Positions 16,330 through 26,500 of a stretch of 64,000 nt of DNA are shown here, piece by piece; position 1 is the stretch's first letter; the number at the start of each line of letters is the position of its first letter. The stretch covers positions 310,001-374,000 of the forward strand of contig JACPPC010000001.1 of the NCBI GenBank assembly GCA_016191225.1, read 5' to 3'. Under the pieces are notes generated by a model. The model was not told the DNA's origin. It was given only the letters and a program-made list of their open reading frames with translations, and searched no databases. Source of the stretch: Gemmatimonadota bacterium. Its GTDB lineage: Bacteria > Gemmatimonadota > Gemmatimonadetes > Gemmatimonadales > Gemmatimonadaceae. The position numbers were made by a program, and so were the translations under genes.

Positions 16330-16331
<2 letters not shown>
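15570..16331 (-). CDS. SGNH/GDSL hydrolase lipoprotein (TesA-like arylesterase)
   Basis: 253 residues. Lipoprotein signal ALAVLLAVAC with the lipidated Cys at 27. SGNH blocks are complete: block I AGTSLTAGLG with catalytic S74, block II NAGLSGETSAG, block III SGANDGLRG, block V DGIHPNAKG with Asp and His. It is probably a periplasmic esterase, thioesterase or lysophospholipase. The divergent neighbours are a YbbA-type ATPase and YbbP-type permease, the same arrangement as E. coli tesA-ybbA-ybbP. Its ATG (16331-16329) overlaps the divergent gene's ATG by two bases inside CATG. No alternative start codon would preserve the signal peptide. Confidence 0.9.
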
Positions 16332-17064
<733 letters not shown>

Positions 17065-17067
17065 CGG

Positions 17068-19701
17068 GTGCGCGCCCCCCTCCGCACGATCATGTCGCTG
17101 GCCTGGCGCGAGAGCCGCACCGCGCGCCGCCGGCTGCTGCTCTACATGTCGAGCATCTCGCTCGGCGTCGCCGCGCTCGTGGCCATCGACTCGTTCGCGT
17201 CCAACGTCATCCGCTCGATCCACGACCAGAGCAAGGCGCTGCTGGGCGGCGACGTGGCCTTCAACTCGCGCGCCGCCTGGACCCCCGCCGCCGACAGCGT
17301 GCTCGACGCCCTCGCCGCGCAGGGAATGACCTTCGCCCGGCAGGTGCAGTTCTCGAGCATGGCGTACTCGCCGAAGTCGGGCGGCACCCGCCTGGCCGGG
17401 GTGCGCGCCGTCTCGCGCAACTACCCGATCTACGGCGAGATCACCACCGAGCCCGCCGGCGAGTGGGCGCACCTGCACGACGGCCCGGTGGCGCTGGTGG
17501 ACGAGTCGCTGCTGATCGCCATCAACGCCGGCATCGGCGACACCCTGTCGCTCGGCAAGGCCCGATTCCGCATCGCCGGCATCCTCAAGGACGTGCCGGG
17601 GAGCCCCGAGATCGCCGCCGTGATCGGCCCGCGGGTCTTCATCTCCGACCGGTACATCGGCGACACGCAGCTCCTCATCTTCGGCAGCCGCGCCGACTAC
17701 CAGGCGCTCGGCAAGGTGCCGGCGGGGCGCACGGCCGAGGCGATGGTGGACCGCTACCGCAAGAAGTTCGAGGACGCGCGGGTGCGGGTGCAGACGGCCT
17801 CGCGCAACGAGCGCCAGCTGACGCAGAACATCGGCTCGCTGTTCGACTTCGTGGGCATCGTGGGGCTGGTGGCGCTGCTCCTCGGCGGCGTGGGCGTGGC
17901 GAGCGGGGTGCACGCGTTCGTGAACAGGAAGATCGACACGGTGGCGGTGCTGCGCTGCCTCGGCGCGACGAGCGGCCAGGTGCTCGGCATCTACGTGCTG
18001 CAGGCGGTGGCGATGGGGGTGCTCGGCGCCGCGCTGGGCGTCGCGCTGGGGGTGGCGATCCAGTTCGCCCTGCCGCACGCGATCGGCGACTTCTTGCCGG
18101 TGAACGTGAAGGTGGTGCTGGAGTGGCAGGCGATCGGCACCGGGCTGGCGATCGGCGCCTGGGTGGCGCTCCTGTTCGCCCTGCGGCCGCTGCTGGCGCT
18201 GCGCACGGTGAGCCCGCTGCAGGCGCTGCGGCGCGACGCCGACCCCACGGTGATGCGCCTGCGGTGGCGCGACTGGCTGGGGCTCACGGTGAACCGCGAG
18301 CTGCCGGGGAAGCTGGCGGCCCTGGTGTCGCGCGACGTGCCGCGGCTGCTCGTGAACGGCGCGCTGGTGGCGAGCGTGATCGGCCTCGCGGCGAGCCGGG
18401 CGGGGAGCGCGGTGCGGGGCCTCGGCATGGCGGCGGGAATCGGCGTGGTGATCCTGCTGCTCTGGATCGCGGCCACGCTGCTGAGCGTGATCGCGCGCAA
18501 GGGGCTGCGCACCGGCTGGCCGTACGTCATCCGGCAGGGAGTGGCGAACCTCTACCGCCCGGCGAACCAGACGCGGACGGTGGTGCTCTCGCTCGGGTTC
18601 GGCGCCTTCCTGATCACGACCCTGTACCTCGTGCAGGCGAACCTGCTGCGGCAGTTCGACCTGACCAAGGCGGCGTCGCGCGGCAACCTGGTCTTCTTCG
18701 ACGTGCAGCAGGACCAGGCGGCGGGGGTGGACTCGATCATCAAGGCCACGCACGAGCAGGTGCTGCAGGTGACGCCGATCGTGACCATGCGCATCAGCCA
18801 GATCAACCAGTGGACGATGCCGCAGATGCTCGACACGACGAATCCCGACAGCGTGCTGCGGGCGACGTGGGCGCTGCGGCGCGAGTACCGCTCCACGTGG
18901 CGGGCCGACCGGCTCGAGAGCAGCGAGACGATCACGGCCGGCAAGTGGTTCGGCGAGGTCACGCCGCGCGCGGGGGAGCCGGCGGCGGAGCTGTCGATGG
19001 AGAAGGACGTGGCGCGCGACCTCGGGGTGAAGCTCGGCGACGTGATCACCTGGGACGTGCAGGGGGTGATGGTCAAGGCGCGGGTGACGAGCCTGCGCGA
19101 GGTGAACTTCGCGCGGTTCGAGCCCAACTTCTTCGTCGTCTTCAGCCCGGGCACGATCGACAAGGCGCCGCGCACGTACGTGGTGGTGGCGCAGGTGACC
19201 ACGGCCAAGGGGATGGCGACGGTGCAGAGCGACGTGGTGCGGCGGTTCCCGAACGTGAGCGGGATCGACCTGACGCTGGTGCGCAAGACGATCACCGACA
19301 TCACGGAGAAGATCTCGCTGGCGGTGCGGTTCCTGGCGGTGTTCTCGCTGGCGATCGGGATCCCGGTGCTGTTCAGCGCGGTGGCGGCGACGAGCCGGCA
19401 GCGGGTGCGCGAGGGGGTGCTGCTCAAGACCCTCGGCGCGACGAGCGGGCAGATCCGGCGGATCATGCTGGCCGAGTACGCCCTGCTGGGAGTGCTGGGG
19501 GCGCTGACGGGGATGGTGCTGAGCTTTGGCGGGGCGTGGGCGGTGATGAAGTTCGTGTTCAAGCAGCCAACGAGCGCGGCGCCGGTGGGTGCGGCGCTGG
19601 GGATCGCGGGGGTGATGCTGCTGCTGACGGTGGCGATCGGGCTGCTGGGCGGGCGGGACGTGTTCAAGGAGACGCCGATGGCGGCGCTGCGGGAGGCGTA
19701 G
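17068..19701 (+). CDS. ABC transporter permease with FtsX/MacB folds (YbbP-like)
   Basis: 877 residues from GTG 17068. Two FtsX-like halves: an N-terminal membrane segment (residues ~25-45), a periplasmic region, a bundle near 265-390, a central pair near 450-540, a second periplasmic region, and a three-segment bundle at the C-terminus (FLAVFSLAIGIPVLFSAVAA onward). Both LRxLGA-type coupling motifs occur (VLRCLGATSGQ, LLKTLGATSGQ), as expected for a pseudo-dimer. This is the YbbP architecture. With the divergent TesA-like lipoprotein it probably acts on a lipid or lipoprotein substrate in the envelope. Confidence 0.93.
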   Translation: MRAPLRTIMSLAWRESRTARRRLLLYMSSISLGVAALVAIDSFASNVIRSIHDQSKALLGGDVAFNSRAAWTPAADSVLDALAAQGMTFARQVQFSSMAYSPKSGGTRLAGVRAVSRNYPIYGEITTEPAGEWAHLHDGPVALVDESLLIAINAGIGDTLSLGKARFRIAGILKDVPGSPEIAAVIGPRVFISDRYIGDTQLLIFGSRADYQALGKVPAGRTAEAMVDRYRKKFEDARVRVQTASRNERQLTQNIGSLFDFVGIVGLVALLLGGVGVASGVHAFVNRKIDTVAVLRCLGATSGQVLGIYVLQAVAMGVLGAALGVALGVAIQFALPHAIGDFLPVNVKVVLEWQAIGTGLAIGAWVALLFALRPLLALRTVSPLQALRRDADPTVMRLRWRDWLGLTVNRELPGKLAALVSRDVPRLLVNGALVASVIGLAASRAGSAVRGLGMAAGIGVVILLLWIAATLLSVIARKGLRTGWPYVIRQGVANLYRPANQTRTVVLSLGFGAFLITTLYLVQANLLRQFDLTKAASRGNLVFFDVQQDQAAGVDSIIKATHEQVLQVTPIVTMRISQINQWTMPQMLDTTNPDSVLRATWALRREYRSTWRADRLESSETITAGKWFGEVTPRAGEPAAELSMEKDVARDLGVKLGDVITWDVQGVMVKARVTSLREVNFARFEPNFFVVFSPGTIDKAPRTYVVVAQVTTAKGMATVQSDVVRRFPNVSGIDLTLVRKTITDITEKISLAVRFLAVFSLAIGIPVLFSAVAATSRQRVREGVLLKTLGATSGQIRRIMLAEYALLGVLGALTGMVLSFGGAWAVMKFVFKQPTSAAPVGAALGIAGVMLLLTVAIGLLGGRDVFKETPMAALREA

Positions 19702-19742
19702 GAGGGGCGCAATGCCGTGACCGGTCCGGGAATGCGCCGGAC

Positions 19743-19771
19743 TTGACGGTGGGAAAGCGGGCGATTACGGT
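19743..19771 (+). promoter_or_regulatory. Strong promoter upstream of a short hairpin-terminator transcript
   Basis: TTGACG (19743-19748), 17-bp spacer, TACGGT (19766-19771). Predicted start is near 19778. Confidence 0.65.
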
Positions 19772-19777
19772 TACGGC

Positions 19778-19844
19778 ATCTCCCCCAGCAGCGTGAGCGT
19801 TGTTGCTGGCCCCCGCCGGGTTACGACCCGGCGGGACTTTTTTT
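19778..19844 (+). ncRNA. Candidate ~67-nt RNA or transcription attenuator
   Basis: From the predicted start to the U-tract there is room for only two hairpins: CCAGCA/TGCTGG (19785-19809) and the terminator. No open frame with a ribosome site fits. It is either a small stable RNA or the leader of the NYN gene, which begins 15 bases after the U-tract; in the second case the terminator would act as an attenuator. Inference from promoter and terminator spacing only. Confidence 0.45.
19812..19844 (+). terminator. Intrinsic terminator
   Basis: CCCGCCGGGT, loop TACG, ACCCGGCGGG: a 10-bp perfect stem followed by AC and seven T residues. It is oriented for the plus strand, downstream of ybbP-like and upstream of the NYN gene. 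Confidence 0.85.
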
Positions 19845-19859
19845 GCCCATGGGAGGGGC

Positions 19860-20498
19860 ATGGCGCGCGTCGGATTCCTGGTGGACGGGTTCAACCTGTA
19901 CCACTCGCTGCGACAGGTCGGAGCGGGCGCGGCGCCGGCGGGCGCGCGCTGGCTGGACCTTCGCGCACTCTGCGACTCGTACCTGCCAGCCATCGGCCGC
20001 GACGACCGCCTGGTGCGCGTGTCGTACTTCTCGGCGCTCGCGCACTTTCGCGAGGCCGGCCATCCCGGATCGCTCAAGCGGCAGGCCGCCTACCTGGCCG
20101 CCTTGCGTGCGACAGGCGTCGCGGTACACCTGGGTCGGTTCAAGCGACGCCGACTGCGGTGCCCCCACTGTGCGTCGCCCTGGGACCGGCAGGAGGAAAA
20201 GGAGACCGACGTCGCAATCGCGGTGACGCTGCTCGAGGACTTCGCCGGCGACGTGTACGACACCGCCGTGCTCGTCACGGGCGACACCGACCTGGCCCCG
20301 TCGGTGCGCGCGGCGAGGCGCCTGTATCCGCACAGGGAGGTGTCGTTCCTGTTTCCCGTCGGGCGGAAGAACAAGGAGCTCTCGGCACTCGTACGGCGGT
20401 CCTTCACGATCGGGCCCGGACGGTATGAGCGGCACCAGCTCCCGAGCCCGGTGATCGGCGAGTTCGGCAGGCGAATCGCGAAGCCGGCGGCGTGGTGA
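19860..20498 (+). CDS. NYN (PIN-like) domain nuclease with a zinc-knuckle pair
   Basis: 212 residues from ATG 19860, with GGGAGGGG as ribosome site. NYN-domain acidic residues are D9 in FLVDGFNLYHS, D117 in KETDVAIAV and D142/D144 in VLVTGDTDLAPSV. A CPHC pair (101-104) with surrounding basic residues suggests a metal or RNA contact. The family contains RNA-processing nucleases (Limkain-b1/LabA-like). It stands alone behind the 19.8 kb terminator. Substrate unknown. Confidence 0.88.
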   Translation: MARVGFLVDGFNLYHSLRQVGAGAAPAGARWLDLRALCDSYLPAIGRDDRLVRVSYFSALAHFREAGHPGSLKRQAAYLAALRATGVAVHLGRFKRRRLRCPHCASPWDRQEEKETDVAIAVTLLEDFAGDVYDTAVLVTGDTDLAPSVRAARRLYPHREVSFLFPVGRKNKELSALVRRSFTIGPGRYERHQLPSPVIGEFGRRIAKPAAW

Positions 20499-20543
20499 CG
20501 GAGGCGCCGGCGCGGCGAGCGCTCGGGGCGTGCGAAACGCACC

Positions 20544-20576
20544 GGGCCCCGGCCGCCGAAACGGCGGCCGGGGCCC
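20544..20576. terminator. Bidirectional hairpin between NYN gene and giant lipoprotein gene
   Basis: A perfect 15-bp stem (GGGCCCCGGCCGCCG and complement) with loop AAA, centred in the 100-bp gap between two convergent genes. It lacks a U-tract in either direction. Confidence 0.65.
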
Positions 20577-20598
20577 GGGGGCAAGAATGGAGCTGGCG

Positions 20599-23500
20599 CT
20601 ACGGCCAGGTGATCGTGGCCGTGCCCGAGACAGCGGTCTTGCCTGTGCCTCCTGTCGGGAGCACGCCGGTCATGTTGAGCGTGAACGCGCTGGTGAGCGC
20701 ATTCGCCGTGGCGAACACACCCGTGCCGGTCTTCGTGGCGGACCCGAAGCTGATGTTGCCGGCGCCGTACGTGATGGTCCCGCCAAGAGTGCCGTTGTTG
20801 ACAGTGAAGGCACTCATGCCCGTGCTGTAAGTGCCGCTGAACGAGAATCCAACCAGGGTGGTCGGCTTGCCGGTCACGCGGTTCAGTACGAGCCTGCCGC
20901 CGAAGCTCGGCACGTTGCTCGCGTTGAGCCCGTGCACCGTGAGAATCGTGTTGGTCGGCGACGCGATGGTGTAGCCCGTGCACGGCGGAATCTCGAGCGA
21001 ATCAGCCGCTGCCACGTCGGTGCTGAGCGTCATCGAGCCCCCACCGCACTGCAGCGAGAAGGTGGCGAACCGTGACCCGGTCGGGCTCGTGAGGGCGGTG
21101 TCGGGGTTGGCGAACGAGACGCTCTGCGCCCCAGAGTTCGTGAACCGCGTGCGGTGCCCCACACTCGCCTGGAAGGCGTCGATCGCGCCGCCGCCCTGGA
21201 TGAAGTTGCCGCCGATGACCAGGTTGCCGCTCACGAGCTTGCCGGCGGTGCTCCCGCCGCCAAAGTCCGCGGTGCCGTTCACGGTGACCGTGACGAGGCC
21301 GCCGGTGCTGTTCATCCAGAGGGCGCCGGAGCCGCGGGTGCGCAGGTTGGTCGTAACGATCGCCGAGGCGCCCGAGTCGACTCGGAAGACGCCCGTGCCA
21401 CGGATCTCGAGGCTCGCGCCGATGGTGAACCCGCCCAGCGGCGGCCGAGCAGCGCCCTCCACCACGATGTTCTTGAAGGCAGTCGTCAACGGCAGAACGT
21501 ACGGTACGGAGGTGGTGCCGACCGCGCCGTCGATGATCAGGGTGTCGACCGCGAAGAGCAAGACCGGGAGCGACGCGATCTTCGTGCGAATGCGCAGGGA
21601 GAAGCCCGTGCCCAGCGCGCCGCTGCGGAGAACCCCAAAGCCCGTCGTATCGTAAAGCGTGCCGACGTTCAGCTCAGTCCCGGGCGTGCCAGCAAGGCCG
21701 TGCGTGAACGTAAGTCCTCCAAGCGTCTGCAACGTGTCCGTGACCACAACGCTCGTGAGCATGGAGTCGACCGCGGTGTTGTTCGAGTAGAGTCGGTTGA
21801 ACCGCGACGTCGTTCCAGTCGTGCCCGGGTTGGCAAAGCTGATGGTCTTCACCGCGGGACCGAGCACCGTCCGCAGCGTGCCGCTCGCCTGGAACGAGTT
21901 GGTGACGCCCGACCCGGCCGACTGCGTGAAGTTGCCGTTGAGGCCGAGCACGCCGGCGGTGAGCACGCTCGCACCGCCGTCGAACACCGCCCGCCCGAGC
22001 ACGGCGATCGAGTCGCCGGTCGCCGAGAGGTTGATCGTGCCGTTGTTGCGCGTAATGAGGGCGCGCAGCGTGATCCCGAGCCGGCCCGACGGCGAGAACT
22101 GCGATCCGGTTCCATCGACGATCAGCGTGTCGTTCGTCGTGAGCGCGCCGCCGGCGGCCCAGGTCGTCGTTCCCCCGGTGGTGCTCATCCGCATGGTGGT
22201 GTGCGTGATCCCGGTGAGGAACGTCGTCGGCAGCGACCGCGCCGCGCCGAAGATCGCCACGGTGTCCGCCTGCGCCGTGCCGGAGAGGGTCGCCGTGCTG
22301 CCGAAGGCGAGCGTCTTGAACGGCGCCGGCGCCGTGCCGAGCGCGGTCGCCGCCGCCGTGGTCGCGGCCAGCCGCACGTGGAGCCGCGCGTTGGTCCCGC
22401 CCAACACCTGTGCCCCCGACGACAGTGTGAGGGTGCTGTCCACCGCCGCGCCGCCCACGATTGTGAGGTTGGGCGCCGCGCTCACGGTGAGGAAGCGGAA
22501 CCGCGAATTCAGCGTGTCGCCGTTGGCGAAGGTGACCGAACTGGCCGCCGTGGGCACGAGCCAGGTGCGGTGGTTGATCGTGGGCGCGAACGACTGCGTC
22601 GAGACGCCGCCCGTCTGCACGAAGTTGCCGCGGACGGTGAGGCCGCCGTTGGTGAGGAGCCCCGACGTCGAGGCGCCGCTGAAGGTCGCGCTGTCGGCGT
22701 CGACGCTGTCGGCGGTGGTCGTCATCGCGATGCGGCCGCCGGCAAGCTCCGTCTTGAGGAGCCCGATCACCCGCACCGTGCGGCCGTTGATCGTGAGCTG
22801 CGCCCCGCTCGCCACGAGGTTGCCGTTCACCGTGAGGTTGGCGGCCAGCGACACCGCCGAAGTCACGAGCACCTTGTTGAACATGCTCGCCGGGAGGGTG
22901 GGCGAGCCGCCGCCGGCAAGCGCGGTGAAGGCGGGCCGCCAGCGGCTCGAGGCGTCGGCGAGGCTCGAGGCGAGGAAGATCGTGTCGTTCGCGCCGCTCG
23001 TGATGTTGGTGCCGACGCCCGCGATCGACGCCGGGCCGAGCACCGCGGCGCTTCCGGAGAAGACCGCCCCGGCGGCATTGTTGACCTGCAGGGCCTGGAA
23101 GTTCGACCCGACCCGCGAGGCGAAGCTCACCAGCTGCGAGCTCGATCCCTGCAGGATGGTCAGGTGGCTGCCCGACGCGACGAACGACGACGCGCCGCCG
23201 GTCCCGCCCAAGGCCTGCGAGAAGCTGCCGGCCACACGCAGGATGCCGTTGGTGAGGGAGCCGGACTCGTTGCCGCCGCCGAAGGCCGCATTGCCGAGCA
23301 GGTTGAGGTCGCCGCCGGCCGTGACCATGCGAAGCAGCCCGCTGCCTGTCGTGGTGAACGGGCCGTCGATGGTGTCGCTGAACGTGGTGACCTCGAAGGT
23401 GTCGGCCGAGACCGTGACTCCGCCGGCGCCAAGGAAACGCACCTTGCCCGAGGGCGCGTACGTGCCTCCGCTGCTGATGGTCACGTTGGTACTGCTCACG

Positions 23501-26500
23501 CGCGGCGGGATCAGCCGCGTGCCCGTGCCGGTGAGCGTCAGCGACGTCACCCGCCAGAGCGGAACGGGGGTGGGCAGCATCGCCCCGGCGTCGGTGAGGT
23601 CCATGCCGATCGTCGCCGCCGGCCCGGTAACCACACCCGCGGTGGCGATCACGCTGCCGCTGACGATCGTGCCCGACGTGGCGAGGCTCAGCCCAGCCGC
23701 GTTGTTGACCGTCAGGTCACGGAAGCCGGAGTTGGCCGGGCTGGCGAAGGTCGCCGTCTGCGCCGCGCCGCCGGTGAACGCCGTGACGTGGGAGAGGGTT
23801 GGCGCGTACGAGAAGGGGCTCGTGCCGCTCGTCTGCGCCAGGTTGCCGCCAAGGCGCACCACGCCGCTGGTCAGCGAGCCCGACGTCGACGCGCCGCCGA
23901 AGCTCGCGTCGCCGTTGACGATCAGCGAGTCGGTGGATGACGTCATCGCGACGGCGCCGGTCGCGCTCGTGGAGAAGTTGCCGCCGGTGACGAAGGTCCG
24001 GCCCGCCACGTTGAAGGTGCCGGCGCTGACCGACACGTCGCCGAGGGTCGTGGTGCGCCCGACGACGATCGTGTTGTTGGTGACGGTGAGGTTGGGGAGG
24101 TTCTGCCCGACGATCGACTTCGACGCGCCGGTCAACGTGAAGCCGCCGGTGGTCGCCGTGACCGCGGTGCCGCCGTCGAGGTTGCCGGCCACCGAGAGCA
24201 CGTTCGCGCCCAGGCTCACCGGCACCGCCGCCATGATCGTCAGGTCGGTGACGCTCACGGGCCCCGACAGCGACGGCGCGAAGGTCGTGGCGCTCGGCAC
24301 GAACACGTTGTCGGAGGAGACCGGCACGGCGGCGGGGCTCCAGTTGCCGGCGGTGGTCCACGCGGTGCTGGCGACGCCAATCCATGTGCGCGTGGTGCCG
24401 GTGGGAATGCCGTACGAGGCGAAGTTCGCGGTCAGCCCGAAGGCCGCCGAGGTGCCGGTGAGGCCGTTGAGGCCGACGATGCCGCCCACCGTCCAGGTCG
24501 TGCGCACGCGGCCGTTGGCGTCGGTGACGCCGCTGATCGCGCCGGCGGCGCCGCCGCCAAGCACCACGTTCCAGGAGATCGTCACCCCGCTCACCGGGTT
24601 CCCGTCGGCATCGGTGACGCGCGCCACGAGGTTTACGCCGAGGGTGGTGCTCACCGGGCCGACCTGCGCGTTGCCGCTGTCGGCCGCGATCGCGCTGGCC
24701 GCGCCGGCCGTGAGGGTGAAGGCGCTCAGCACCGTCCGCGTGCCGTCGGTGAACGAGAGGTTGCCGGAGCCCGCCAGGCCGCCGACCGCGAGGCCCGAGA
24801 AGGTCGCCACCCCCGCGCTCACGGTGGCGGTGGGCCCAGCGAAGATGCTCCCGCCGGCGCCGGTGTAGCTGGCCGTGACCGTGCCCGACGCCGACGTGAC
24901 GGTGTTCCCCGCCGCGTCGACGACCTTCACCACGGGCTGCGTGGCCAGCGCGGCGCGCGCCGCCGCCGTGCCCGACGGCGCGGGCGCGAATTGCAGGGCG
25001 GCCGCCGCGCCGGGATTGAGCGTGACCGACCCGCTGACCACCGGCGCCAGCCCGGTGCTCGCGGCGCCGATGGTGTAGGTGCCCACCTTGTCGAGCGTGA
25101 CGCCGGCGAAGGTGGCGATCCCCGCCACGGCCGCCACCGACACGGTGCCGCCGATCGTGCCCCCGGCCGGGAAGGACGAGAGGTTGAGGGTGACCGTGTT
25201 GGTGGCCGTGGTGACGACGTTGTTGGACACGTCGCGCACCTCGACCGTGGTGGCGAAGCCGACGAGCGAGGTGGCCGCGGACGGTGGCGCCGCCTGGAAT
25301 CCGAGGAGGGCCGGCGCCCCGGGGCCGATGTTGAACAGCCCGGACGTCGCTCCCGGAACCGCGACCGTGCTCGCGGCGAGCCGGTAGCCGGTGCCCGCCT
25401 TGTCGATGGTGAGCGTGCTGAAGGTCGCGAGGCCGCCCACCGCGGCCACGGTGATCGTGCCGCCCAGCACGGCGCCGGCCGTTCCGGTGCCGCCGAGGAT
25501 CGACATGACGATCGTGCTGGTGGCGCTGGTGACGGTGTTGCCGCCGCCGTCGACCACGGCCACGACGACGGCGGGCGAGATCGCCGCGAGCGACGCGGCC
25601 GAGCTGGGCCCGGTAATGAAGGCCAGCCCGGCCGGCGCGCCGGCGACGATGTTGAATGTCGCGCTGCCGGCAGGCGTGAGCCCGCTGGCCGCGGCACTCA
25701 GGGTGTAGCCCGCCCCGGACTTGTTGATCGACAGGCCGGGGAAGGTCGCGACGCCGCCGACCGCGGCCAGCGACACGGTGCCGGCGAGGGTGCCGCCGCC
25801 GGGGTTGGTGCCGATCGACAGGGTGACGGTGCTGGTGGCCGTGGGGACGAGGTTGCCCGCGGCGTCCTGCACCTGCACCACGACCGAGGTGGCGAAGGCG
25901 ACGCCGGCCGCGGAGCTGGCGGGCGGCGATGTGGTGAACGCGAGCTTGGCCGGAACGCCGGAGCCGGCCGTCTGGGTGAAGGTCACCGGCGAGCCGGCCA
26001 CGCCGGCGACGCTGGCCGTGACGGTGACGGTGCCCGGCACCGCGCCGAGGGTCTGGGTGACCTGGGCAAAGCCGAGCGAGTCGGTGAAGACGGTGGCGCT
26101 GGAGACACTGCCGCCGCCGCTGGTCACGGCGAAGGCGACGGGGATGGAGCGCACGGCGAGCGAGTCGGCGGCCTTGACGCGCACCCGGAGGGGGAGGGAC
26201 AGCGCCGTGCCGGTGATTCCCGTCTGGCCGCTGCCGCTCACGAGCGACAGGATGGCCGGCACCGGCTGCGAGGTGACGTTGACGGTGTCGGCCGGGCCGG
26301 TGAGGGTCGCGGCGATCACCTTCGTGATGCCGCGCGTGGTCTTGGCGCCGAGCTTGCCGCCGAACTTGTCCTTGACCTTGACCTTGCTGGTGTCGAGCGA
26401 TGTCCAGCCAACGAGGGTGCCGGGGAGGGGATTGCCGGCGGTGTCGGTGGCGAGGGCGGTGAGGACGATCGAGTCGCCGAAGGCGATCGCGGTGTCCTGC

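Noticed and set aside
21154-24868. Very long plus-strand open frames opposite the giant lipoprotein gene
   Set aside because: They are antisense shadows caused by high GC; the minus-strand protein has a lipobox, domain repeats and natural composition, whereas the plus-strand products are Arg/Pro-rich or featureless.
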